This document shows positions 1 to 6,823 of a DNA stretch of 6,823 bases, piece by piece (position 1 is the stretch's first letter; each line of letters begins with the position of its first letter). This stretch comes from CAIWHR01 sp035541655. Lineage in GTDB: Bacteria; Pseudomonadota; Gammaproteobacteria; Burkholderiales; Casimicrobiaceae. Below the pieces are notes generated by a model, which saw only the letters and a list, made by a program, of their open reading frames with translations, ran no database searches and was not told where the DNA came from. Made by a program: the position numbers and the translations under genes. The stretch is from the NCBI GenBank assembly GCA_035541655.1, contig DATKMY010000037.1:1-6823 (forward strand). Direction: 5' to 3'.

Positions 1-2
1 TC

Positions 3-716
3 GCGCTCTGCGGGCAGCCCAGCACCGCGGCCGACTATGCGCGCGAGGAGCGCTGGGCGCAGGAAGTCGCTCCGGCGATCGTCGCCGGCGATGCGGTGTA
101 CTTGTCGACGCCCGCGCGAGCGAAGGTGTTCGCGATCCTCGCCGAGCCCCCGGGTGCCGCCGCGGGCGGGATCGTCGTCGTGCACGGCATCGGTGTTCAT
201 CCGGACTGGGGCTTGAACGGCGGGGTGCGCACGCGACTCGCCGACGCAGGGTTCGTCACGCTCTCCGTCCAGATGCCCGTGCTCGCGGCCGACGCGACGC
301 GCGACGACTACGCCTCGACGCTGCCCGAAGCGTCGGAACGCATCGCTGCCGGAATCCGCTACCTGCGCGCCAAGGGCGTCGGGAAGATCGCCATCGTCTC
401 GCACAGCTACGGCGCGACGATGGTCAACGCGTATCTCGCACGGCCCGATGCGCTGGCGATCGACGCGTGGGTGGCGATCGGCATGTTCGGCACGTTCGAC
501 GCGAGGCCGAGGGAGCCCGTGCTCGACATCATCGCCGACCACGACGCCAACGAAGTTCGCGCTGGCGCGAGGCGGCGCGCCCACGACCCGCCCGCTGACG
601 CCTGCTCGCGGCAGCTCACCGTCGATGGCACCGATCACTTCTTCGAAAATCGCCTGCCCCGACTCTCCTCTGCCATCGCAGCGTTTCTCGAGCGCGTGTT
701 CGACGGCAAGTGCTGA
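3..716 (+). CDS. Alpha/beta hydrolase, DUF3530-like (5'-truncated by window edge)
   Basis: The frame is open from base 3, so the real start lies upstream. A GTG at 96 could serve as a start, but the 31 codons before it (including DYAREERW and a VAGDAVYL-like stretch) look like normal family sequence, so I treat the gene as partial; 237 residues are visible. The fold is read from an HG oxyanion-type motif (VVVHGIG, codons near 177-197), a nucleophile elbow SHSYG with the serine codon at 405-407 (a variant of GxSxG), an acidic residue in the IIADHD segment near 525-545, and a late histidine in GTDHFF near 636. That gives a Ser/Asp/His triad in the usual order. The residues ALCGQPS at the window edge could be the end of a signal peptide, but this cannot be decided here. 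The substrate is unknown. It ends 25 bp before the convergent Sua5 gene. Family assignment is from recall of DUF3530-type proteins; the hydrolase fold is more certain than the subfamily. Confidence 0.75.
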   Translation, partial: ALCGQPSTAADYAREERWAQEVAPAIVAGDAVYLSTPARAKVFAILAEPPGAAAGGIVVVHGIGVHPDWGLNGGVRTRLADAGFVTLSVQMPVLAADATRDDYASTLPEASERIAAGIRYLRAKGVGKIAIVSHSYGATMVNAYLARPDALAIDAWVAIGMFGTFDARPREPVLDIIADHDANEVRAGARRRAHDPPADACSRQLTVDGTDHFFENRLPRLSSAIAAFLERVFDGKC

Positions 717-722
717 GTCCGC

Positions 723-738
723 GCGGGCTTCGGCGCGC
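723..738. terminator. Possible convergent terminator hairpin with C(UUCG)G loop
   Basis: The 25-bp gap between the two convergent genes and the adjoining end of the Sua5 gap contain a GC hairpin. GCG (723-725) pairs with CGC (736-738), followed by one G-G mismatch (726/735), then GC (727-728) pairs with GC (733-734) around TTCG. A C(UUCG)G tetraloop is unusually stable in RNA. Only a very short T run follows on the plus strand, so termination is inferred from position more than from sequence. Confidence 0.3.
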
Positions 739-741
739 TTG

Positions 742-1737
742 TCAGTCCCTGTCGTCGTCTTCGCCGCGCGTCGCGCGCTCGAGGCGGTCACGAACGGCGA
801 GCCATTCGTCGTCGGTGGGCACTGCCTCGACGAGGATCGCATCGGCGTTCGCGTTGTCGAGGGCGCGGAGGTTCGCGTAGAGGTCGTGCGCGTACGCAGC
901 CGCGTCGCGCGGCGCCCCGATCCAGGTGTCTGAGAATTCGGCCGGACGCGACACGGTGCGCGCGAGCACGGCGATCGCTTCGTCGCGTTCGGCGAGCTGC
1001 TCGAGCTCGGCATGGAGCGCGCCGGGAGGCACGAGAGTCGCCGGCGTTCTCGGGGCGTAGTGCGCGGCGAGTGTTCCAGGCGCTCGCGGCGCGTCCGCTG
1101 CGGGCGAGCGCAACCTGCGGCCGAGCACGCGCTCGAGATCGGCGACCCTTACGGCACCGGGGCGCAGCAGCGTGGGCTCGTTGTCCGCGAACGCTACGAT
1201 CGTGGACTCGATGCCGACGAGACACGGCCCCCCGTCGAGGATCAGCGACACGGCATCTCCGAGATCTTCGGCGACGTGGTGCGCGCTCGTCGGAGAAATG
1301 CGCCCGAAACGATTCGCCGAAGGCGCCGCGATTCCACCGCCGAACTCGGCGAGGAGCGCGCGCGCGACCGGATGCGACGGGACGCGGACGCCGACGGTAT
1401 CCTGGCCGCCCGTCACCGCAGCGTCGACCTCCGCCGCGCGCGCCAGGATCAGCGTAAGCGGCCCGGGCCAGAAAGCCGCAGCGAGCGCCTGTGCCGCGCT
1501 CGGCACGGCGCGTGTCCACTGCGCGAGGCCGCGCGTGTCGTGGAGGTGAACGATGACGGGGTGATCGACCGGCCGCCCCTTGGCGGCGAAGATCTTGCGC
1601 ACGGCTTCGGCGCGGCTCGCGTCCGCACCGAGGCCGTACACGGTCTCCGTCGGGAACGCGATCAGCTCGCCGGCGCGGAGCCTTGCGGCGGCGCGCGCGA
1701 TCGACCCGCGATTCGGGCGTTCGATGATGGCTTTCAT
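742..1737 (-). CDS. L-threonylcarbamoyladenylate synthase, long Sua5 form
   Basis: This 331-aa protein should make threonylcarbamoyl-AMP from threonine, bicarbonate and ATP, the first step of t6A modification at position 37 of ANN-decoding tRNAs, in the cytoplasm. The N-terminal YrdC domain (about residues 10-205) shows FPTETVYGLG (28-37), the KGRP..HPVIVH nucleotide/substrate motif (53-64), WPGPLTL (90-96), GVRVPSHP (116-123), APSANRFGRISPT (138-150), GIESTIV (175-181) and LRPGA (191-195). A linker with PGTLAAHYAPRTP (220-232) leads into the C-terminal Sua5 domain (about 233-325), which separates this long form from the short TsaC type. The start ATG is at 1735-1737; a GAGGTG Shine-Dalgarno lies about 8 nt upstream (plus-strand CACCTC, 1746-1751). 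The tail is acidic (EDDDRD). It diverges from metK and converges on the hydrolase, so it is probably its own transcription unit. The common symbols are sua5, ywlC or tsaC-like; I leave the symbol open because naming varies. Confidence 0.95.
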   Translation of the reverse strand: MKAIIERPNRGSIARAAARLRAGELIAFPTETVYGLGADASRAEAVRKIFAAKGRPVDHPVIVHLHDTRGLAQWTRAVPSAAQALAAAFWPGPLTLILARAAEVDAAVTGGQDTVGVRVPSHPVARALLAEFGGGIAAPSANRFGRISPTSAHHVAEDLGDAVSLILDGGPCLVGIESTIVAFADNEPTLLRPGAVRVADLERVLGRRLRSPAADAPRAPGTLAAHYAPRTPATLVPPGALHAELEQLAERDEAIAVLARTVSRPAEFSDTWIGAPRDAAAYAHDLYANLRALDNANADAILVEAVPTDDEWLAVRDRLERATRGEDDDRD

Positions 1738-1831
1738 CGGCCGAGCACCTCGTGGTGCACAAGACGACGGCCGCGGCGGCGGAACGGCCCGCCGTACGGA
1801 TCGCCGTTGCTGCGGGAGCGCGAACCGAGTC

Positions 1832-1840
1832 TGCTAGAAT
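1832..1840 (+). promoter_or_regulatory. Extended -10 promoter element for metK
   Basis: TGCTAGAAT reads as an extended -10 box (TG, one base, TAGAAT), 53 bp before the metK ATG. No convincing -35 sits 17 bp upstream; TTGCTG at 1807-1812 is too far (22 bp). An extended -10 can act with a weak -35. A start near 1847 would give a leader of about 47 nt. The nearly identical TAGAAT box before ahcY supports the reading. Confidence 0.55.
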
Positions 1841-1884
1841 TCACACCTTTGCCGGATGCGCAACCGCGTGCGCGGCGGGGCGAG

Positions 1885-1888
1885 GGAG
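1885..1888 (+). promoter_or_regulatory. Ribosome binding site of metK
   Basis: GGAG lies within GAGGGAG, 5 nt before the ATG at 1894. It fixes the metK start here although the reading frame stays open for nearly 900 bases upstream, over the Sua5 gene. Confidence 0.75.
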
Positions 1889-1893
1889 TTTCA

Positions 1894-3102
<1,209 letters not shown>

Positions 3103-3126
3103 CGCGGCGGACGGCGTCACCGCAGG

Positions 3127-3141
3127 AAGCGCCGGGCGCTT
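3127..3141 (+). other. Short perfect hairpin in the metK-oxidoreductase gap
   Basis: AAGCGC (3127-3132) pairs with GCGCTT (3136-3141) around a 3-nt loop. No T run follows, so it is not a classic terminator. It covers part of the AGGAAG Shine-Dalgarno-like sequence (3124-3129) and overlaps an in-frame TTG (3140-3142), which weakens that TTG as a start codon and could dampen translation of the oxidoreductase. Confidence 0.4.
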
Positions 3142-3148
3142 GAGCTCC

Positions 3149-4264
3149 ATGCACCTGTTCGATCCGATATCGTTGCGCGGTCTCTCGCTTCGCAACCGCA
3201 TTGTCGTTTCTCCGATGTGTCAATACTCGGCCGAGCGAGGCTGCGCGACCGACTGGCATCTCGTGCACTGGGGCCAGTTGCTGCTCTCGGGGGCCGGGAT
3301 GTTCACGATCGAGGCGACCGCCGTCACCGCCGAAGGCCGGATCACGCACGGCTGCCTCGGTCTCTACGACGATTCGACCGAAGAGGCGCTCGCTTCGACG
3401 CTCGCGCGCGCCCGACGGCAGGCGCCGGCGATGCCCGTCGCGATTCAGCTCGCGCACGCCGGTCGCAAGGCTTCGTCGGCGCTGCCGTGGAAAGGCGGCA
3501 GGCTGATCTCCCCCGCGCATGGCGGATGGACGCCGGTTGCGCCCTCGGCGATCCCGCACGCCGACGGCGAGCACCCGCCGCACGCGCTCGACGCTGCTGG
3601 CCTTGCCGCGGTCCGCGATGCGTTTGTCGCAACCGCGCAGCGCGCCGAGCGCTGCGCCATCGACGCGATCGAGCTGCACATGGCGCACGGCTATCTGTTG
3701 CACGAATTCCTGTCGCCGATCGCTAACCGCCGCAGCGACGCGTATGGGGGAAGCTTCGCAAACCGGATTCGCTTCCCGCTCGAGGTCTTCGAAGCGGTGC
3801 GCGCCGCGTGGCCAGTGCATCGTCCGCTCGGTGTGCGCATTTCGGCGACCGACTGGGTGGAGGGCGGGTGGTCGCTTGAGGAATCGGTCGCGCTCGCGCG
3901 AGAATTGAAAGCGCGCCACTGCGACTGGATTGACGTCTCGGCGGGCGGCGTGTCGCCGGCGCAGAAGATTCCCGCGCCGACGCCGGGCGTGCACGTGCCC
4001 TTCGCGCGCGAGGTCCGCCGTTCGACTGGAATCACGACGATGGCCGTGGGCCTCATCACCGACCCAAAGCATGCCGATTCGATCATCGAGTCCGGCGACG
4101 CGGACATGGTCGCGCTCGCGCGTGCCATGCTGCGCGACCCGCGCTGGCCGTGGCGCGCGGCCGCGGCGCTCGGCGGCACGATCGCCGAAGTGCCGCAATA
4201 CGGGCGCTCGCTTACGAAGGAGATGGCGGGCATCTTCGACGGCTTCGCGGTAGGTCAGCGCTGA
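3149..4264 (+). CDS. NADH:flavin oxidoreductase, Old Yellow Enzyme family (YqjM/XenA type)
   Basis: This is an FMN-dependent TIM-barrel ene-reductase that should reduce activated C=C bonds (enones, possibly nitro compounds) using NAD(P)H in the cytosol; the physiological substrate is unknown. It is 371 aa from this ATG. Features of the thermophilic-like/YqjM-XenA class are SPMCQYSAE (21-29, with the redox-tuning Cys24 and substrate Tyr26), EATAV (55-59), QLAHAGRK (100-107, Gln100 contacts FMN), ELHMAHGYLLHEFLSP (175-190, His177 and His180 bind the substrate oxygen), NRRSDAYGGS (193-202), GVRIS (228-232) and a C-terminal phosphate-binding VALARAMLRDP (321-331). ATG at 3149 gives the short lead to LFDP seen in relatives. 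An in-frame TTG at 3140 has AGGAAG 10 nt upstream and would add three residues, but it lies in a hairpin. It may be co-transcribed with metK, though no functional link is evident. Confidence 0.93.
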   Translation: MHLFDPISLRGLSLRNRIVVSPMCQYSAERGCATDWHLVHWGQLLLSGAGMFTIEATAVTAEGRITHGCLGLYDDSTEEALASTLARARRQAPAMPVAIQLAHAGRKASSALPWKGGRLISPAHGGWTPVAPSAIPHADGEHPPHALDAAGLAAVRDAFVATAQRAERCAIDAIELHMAHGYLLHEFLSPIANRRSDAYGGSFANRIRFPLEVFEAVRAAWPVHRPLGVRISATDWVEGGWSLEESVALARELKARHCDWIDVSAGGVSPAQKIPAPTPGVHVPFAREVRRSTGITTMAVGLITDPKHADSIIESGDADMVALARAMLRDPRWPWRAAAALGGTIAEVPQYGRSLTKEMAGIFDGFAVGQR

Positions 4265-4272
4265 GGTACAAT
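4244..4272 (+). promoter_or_regulatory. Putative promoter of the 42-codon ORF
   Basis: TTCGCG (4244-4249), a 17-bp spacer and TACAAT (4267-4272) resemble a sigma-70 promoter with good spacing. It overlaps the end of the oxidoreductase gene and would start transcription near 4279, leaving a leader of about 31 nt. Confidence 0.5.
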
Positions 4273-4293
4273 GCCACAATCGAGTTGCTGGAC

Positions 4294-4304
4294 AAGGAGG
4301 TGAT
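4294..4304 (+). promoter_or_regulatory. Full-length Shine-Dalgarno of the 42-codon ORF
   Basis: AAGGAGGTGAT matches, over 11 consecutive bases, the complement of the usual bacterial 16S rRNA 3' tail (ATCACCTCCTT). Its GGAGG core ends 9 nt before the ATG at 4310, a suitable spacing. The other start codons here have only 4-6 base matches, or none. Confidence 0.85.
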
Positions 4305-4309
4305 GCGCT

Positions 4310-4438
4310 ATGGCCGAACGAGCCCGAACCCGCCGGAATACCCTAGAGCGTCGTTGCCTCGGCAAGGCGTACAAGCGCCTTTTTGTCGGTTCGACGAAGG
4401 GTGTCTTCAAGATGCTCGAGAAGATCAAGAAGGCCTAG
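4310..4438 (+). CDS. Small basic protein of unknown function (42 aa)
   Basis: I do not recognise this protein. The ATG is at 4310-4312 and TAG at 4436-4438. It has 14 Arg/Lys against 3 Glu in 42 residues, so it is strongly basic. The N-terminal third is arginine-rich (RARTRRN, RR at 14-15); the rest is lysine-rich and could form an amphipathic helix (GVFKMLEKIKKA, 31-42). There is one cysteine (16), no signal peptide and no membrane segment. Evidence that it is translated is contextual: an 11-base Shine-Dalgarno at 4294, a promoter-like sequence just upstream, and a strong terminator 38 bp after the stop. It is thus a free-standing gene of about 225 transcribed bases. Codon use is less GC-biased than its neighbours (CTA, AAT, CTT, TTT, CGT occur). 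A basic peptide of this size could bind RNA, ribosomes or DNA, but that is only a guess. The transcript could instead be mainly a small RNA. Confidence 0.65.
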   Translation: MAERARTRRNTLERRCLGKAYKRLFVGSTKGVFKMLEKIKKA

Positions 4439-4449
4439 CGCCTTCTGCA

Positions 4450-4467
4450 CGGCGCGCCGACGCGCCG
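4450..4467 (+). other. Accessory hairpin after the 42-codon ORF
   Basis: CGGCGCG (4450-4456) and CGCGCCG (4461-4467) form a 7-bp stem around CCGA, between the TAG at 4438 and the main terminator. It lacks a T run; it may stabilise the 3' end of the transcript or be incidental in GC-rich DNA. Confidence 0.35.
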
Positions 4468-4476
4468 CACCGAATC

Positions 4477-4503
4477 GGAAAGGGCCGCGCTGCGGCCCTT
4501 TCC
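4477..4503 (+). terminator. Strong hairpin terminator after the 42-codon ORF
   Basis: GGAAAGGGCCGC (4477-4488) pairs perfectly with GCGGCCCTTTCC (4492-4503) around a 3-nt loop, giving a 12-bp stem, then ATTTGTC. The T run is short and partly inside the stem. The position, 38 bp after the stop codon and before an independent gene, fits intrinsic termination. Its symmetry means it could act on either strand. Confidence 0.8.
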
Positions 4504-4583
4504 ATTTGTCTGCGGCGATTGCCGCGGCGAGCGACACCTCCGCACCCCGCGCGCTGTCCAAGTCGTCCACGGCCCTCGTCGCC

Positions 4584-5102
4584 ATGCCCTTCGCGTACTA
4601 CGCCAGGCTCTCGCCGGCCCGCCAGCGCATCTACCGGAAGAGCGATGCGATCGAGCGGCTCGATCCTCCGGCAGGAGTGCACGTCGGCGTGCGCGTCGCC
4701 GGGGTCCGCGAGGGGTTGACGCGCGATGATCGCGCCGCCGTCCAGGCGGCGAGCCAGGGTCTCATCGACGCGCTGGCTGCCGGTTACCGCGTGCCGAAGA
4801 TCCGCATCCGCGTACTTGCGCAACGGCCGGCCGACGAGACCGGCGAGCTCCACGGACTCTACGAGCCGGAAGACGACGGCGAACCCGCGCAGATCACCAT
4901 CTGGATGCGCACGGCGGCGCGGCGCGATGTCGTCGCGTTCAAGACGTTCCTGCGCACCCTCGTCCACGAGCTCTGCCATCACCTCGACTACGAGCTCTTC
5001 AAGCTGCCCGAGACGTTTCATACCGAAGGTTTCTACAAGCGCGAATCGACCCTCGCCAACGCGTTGTTCGCGCAGGAGAGCGCGCTGGGAGGCCCCGGCT
5101 GA
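4584..5102 (+). CDS. Putative zinc metallopeptidase-like protein (HExxH), uncharacterised
   Basis: The 172-aa product carries HELCH (His128, Glu129, His132), continuing as HELCHHLDYE, the zincin metal-binding and catalytic motif in a predicted helix. About 14-22 residues later come His146, Glu148 and Glu154 (in TFHTEGFYKRES), any of which could be the third zinc ligand. The N-terminus (MPFAYYARLSPARQRIYRKS, 1-20) is basic and tyrosine-rich; the middle (60-110) reads as alternating helix and strand, ending in ITIWMRTA before the zinc helix. No signal peptide or membrane segment is seen, so it is probably cytosolic. The ATG at 4584 is chosen because it gives the conserved-looking MPFAYYARLS start and lies beyond the terminator at 4503. 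No Shine-Dalgarno is visible, so leaderless or weak initiation is possible; an in-frame TTG at 4506 is the other option. I recall similar hypothetical proteins in proteobacteria but know of no tested function. A SprT-like or minimal-gluzincin role is possible but unproven. Confidence 0.75.
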   Translation: MPFAYYARLSPARQRIYRKSDAIERLDPPAGVHVGVRVAGVREGLTRDDRAAVQAASQGLIDALAAGYRVPKIRIRVLAQRPADETGELHGLYEPEDDGEPAQITIWMRTAARRDVVAFKTFLRTLVHELCHHLDYELFKLPETFHTEGFYKRESTLANALFAQESALGGPG

Positions 5103-5152
5103 GCGGGGCGTGGCTCTGTTTTGGCGCGGTCACCCGGCGTGAACGGACGGGC

Positions 5153-5182
5153 TTCGGTGCTCTGGACGTTTTGGGGTAGAAT
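5153..5182 (+). promoter_or_regulatory. Promoter of the ahcY riboswitch transcript
   Basis: TAGAAT (5177-5182) is a good -10 box; TTCGGT (5153-5158) is a weak -35 at 18-bp spacing. Transcription would start near 5189-5190, immediately before the first base of the SAH aptamer (5191), as expected if the riboswitch begins the leader. The -10 is identical to that of metK. Confidence 0.6.
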
Positions 5183-5190
5183 CCTCCCTC

Positions 5191-5263
5191 CCCCGAGGAG
5201 CGTTGCAACAGGGCGGCACGCCGTCCTGCCAGGCTCGGGGCCGAACCCCTTGCAACCGCGCTC
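5191..5263 (+). ncRNA. SAH riboswitch (ahcY leader aptamer)
   Basis: The leader matches the S-adenosylhomocysteine riboswitch architecture. P1 is CCCCGAG (5191-5197) with CTCGGGG (5234-5240). P2 is 8 pairs, 5209-5216 with 5221-5228, including one G-T wobble and a CACG loop. The pseudoknot is GAGCG (5198-5202) with CGCTC (5259-5263). The GAGGAGCG..TGCAAC core after P1 and the CAGGCTCGG 3' side of P1 (about 5230-5238) are as I remember the class consensus. This class binds SAH, discriminates strongly against SAM, and raises expression of SAH-recycling genes when SAH accumulates. It lies 80 nt upstream of the ahcY start, which is the standard location. Recognition was by eye; a covariance search with the Rfam SAH riboswitch model would settle it. 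Confidence 0.93.
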
Positions 5264-5270
5264 GTTGATC

Positions 5271-5284
5271 CGTGCCCGCGCACG
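5271..5284 (+). other. Linker hairpin downstream of the SAH aptamer
   Basis: CGTGC (5271-5275) pairs with GCACG (5280-5284) around CCGC. It follows the pseudoknot strand by 7 nt and lies in the region that must carry the aptamer signal to the ahcY start. Confidence 0.4.
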
Positions 5285-5318
5285 AGGTGACGAGAGCGAA
5301 TCCCAACCTCTGCAAGTG

Positions 5319-5342
5319 CGGTCACCAACGATGGAGTGACCG
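5319..5342 (+). promoter_or_regulatory. Start-proximal hairpin with the ahcY Shine-Dalgarno
   Basis: CGGTCAC (5319-5325) pairs with GTGACCG (5336-5342), ending one base before the ATG. The Shine-Dalgarno GGAG (5333-5336) is split between the 10-nt loop and the stem, so folding here should hinder initiation. GTCACC (5321-5326) can pair instead with GGTGAC (5286-5291), which would free the site. It is probably part of the riboswitch expression platform (inference). Confidence 0.5.
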
Positions 5343-6773
<1,431 letters not shown>

Positions 6774-6823
6774 GGCGTGTTCACACTATTCACTGAATCG
6801 ATGGCATACTGCGCTAATGGAAA
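6774..6823 (+). other. Downstream flank of ahcY; possible start of another element
   Basis: The last 50 bases are clearly more AT-rich than the rest of the window and start right after the ahcY TAG with GGCGTGTTCACAC. They hold a CATACT (6805-6810) -10-like box with a poorly spaced TTCACA (6780-6785), and ATG codons at 6801 and 6817. No terminator for ahcY is visible. The composition shift and the GTGTTC-type start resemble an insertion-sequence end, but there is too little sequence to show it. Confidence 0.25.

Noticed and set aside
96..98. GTG at 96 as the start of the hydrolase.
   Set aside because: The upstream in-frame codons look like family sequence and remain open to the window edge, so the true start is more likely outside the window.
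1746..1757. Small hairpin CACC/GGTG over the Sua5 Shine-Dalgarno as a regulatory element.
   Set aside because: It is only 4 bp with a 4-nt loop; too weak to claim in DNA of this GC content.
1807..1880. A second SAH riboswitch upstream of metK, suggested by GGAGCG (1815-1820) and GCAACCGCG (1860-1868), which also occur in the ahcY aptamer.
   Set aside because: The GGAGCG lies upstream of the -10 box and would not be transcribed from that promoter. No P1 or P2 pairing can be drawn between the two pieces. The shared words look coincidental.
1012..1893. The metK reading frame stays open for nearly 900 bases upstream, suggesting a long N-terminal extension.
   Set aside because: That stretch is antisense to the well-supported Sua5 gene and is arginine-rich low-quality sequence typical of GC-rich shadow frames. 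MetK begins correctly at 1894 with a Shine-Dalgarno.
4303..4719. Alternative ATG at 4303 in another frame, also close to the strong Shine-Dalgarno.
   Set aside because: It starts inside the Shine-Dalgarno sequence, runs through the terminator hairpin and overlaps the HExxH gene out of frame. The ATG at 4310 has proper spacing and a stop before the terminator.
5128..5326. The 7-mer GGTCACC occurs at 5128-5134 and again at 5320-5326, on both sides of the ahcY promoter and riboswitch.
   Set aside because: A 7-base direct repeat over about 190 bp is likely chance, and the first copy lies upstream of the promoter and is not in the leader RNA.

Overview
The window is GC-rich (third positions almost all G or C) and carries ordinary chromosomal housekeeping genes. 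The style of the MetK and AhcY proteins, and an S-adenosylhomocysteine (SAH) riboswitch directly upstream of ahcY, point to a proteobacterium, most likely betaproteobacterial or a close relative. That lineage call is an inference from gene style and riboswitch distribution, not from a database search.

Layout. From the left edge, the 3' part of an alpha/beta hydrolase (DUF3530-like) runs rightward and ends at 716. A long-form Sua5/YrdC threonylcarbamoyl-AMP synthase (742-1737) faces it on the minus strand. A 156-bp divergent gap then holds an extended -10 promoter for metK (1894-3102, + strand). An Old Yellow Enzyme-type NAD(P)H:flavin oxidoreductase (3149-4264) follows 46 bp after metK. Next is a compact transcription unit: promoter, a Shine-Dalgarno fully complementary to the usual 16S tail, an unrecognised 42-codon basic ORF (4310-4438) and a strong hairpin terminator (4477-4503). 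After this come a small HExxH protein (4584-5102), the promoter and SAH riboswitch (5191-5263), and ahcY (5343-6773). The last 50 bases are non-coding or the start of something new, possibly the end of an insertion sequence.

How the genes fit together. MetK makes S-adenosylmethionine (SAM), methyltransferases turn it into SAH, and AhcY hydrolyses SAH to adenosine and homocysteine. The window therefore holds both ends of the SAM-use cycle, with the SAH sensor placed to turn on SAH removal. The oxidoreductase, the 42-aa ORF and the HExxH protein between them have no evident role in that cycle. Sua5 acts in tRNA t6A modification and is a separate unit.

I found no tRNA, rRNA, CRISPR array, phage gene or defence system. 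The items most worth a second look are the 42-codon unit with its full-length Shine-Dalgarno, the mutually exclusive helices between the SAH aptamer and the ahcY start codon, and the uncharacterised HExxH protein. No gene-free stretch exceeds 300 bp.
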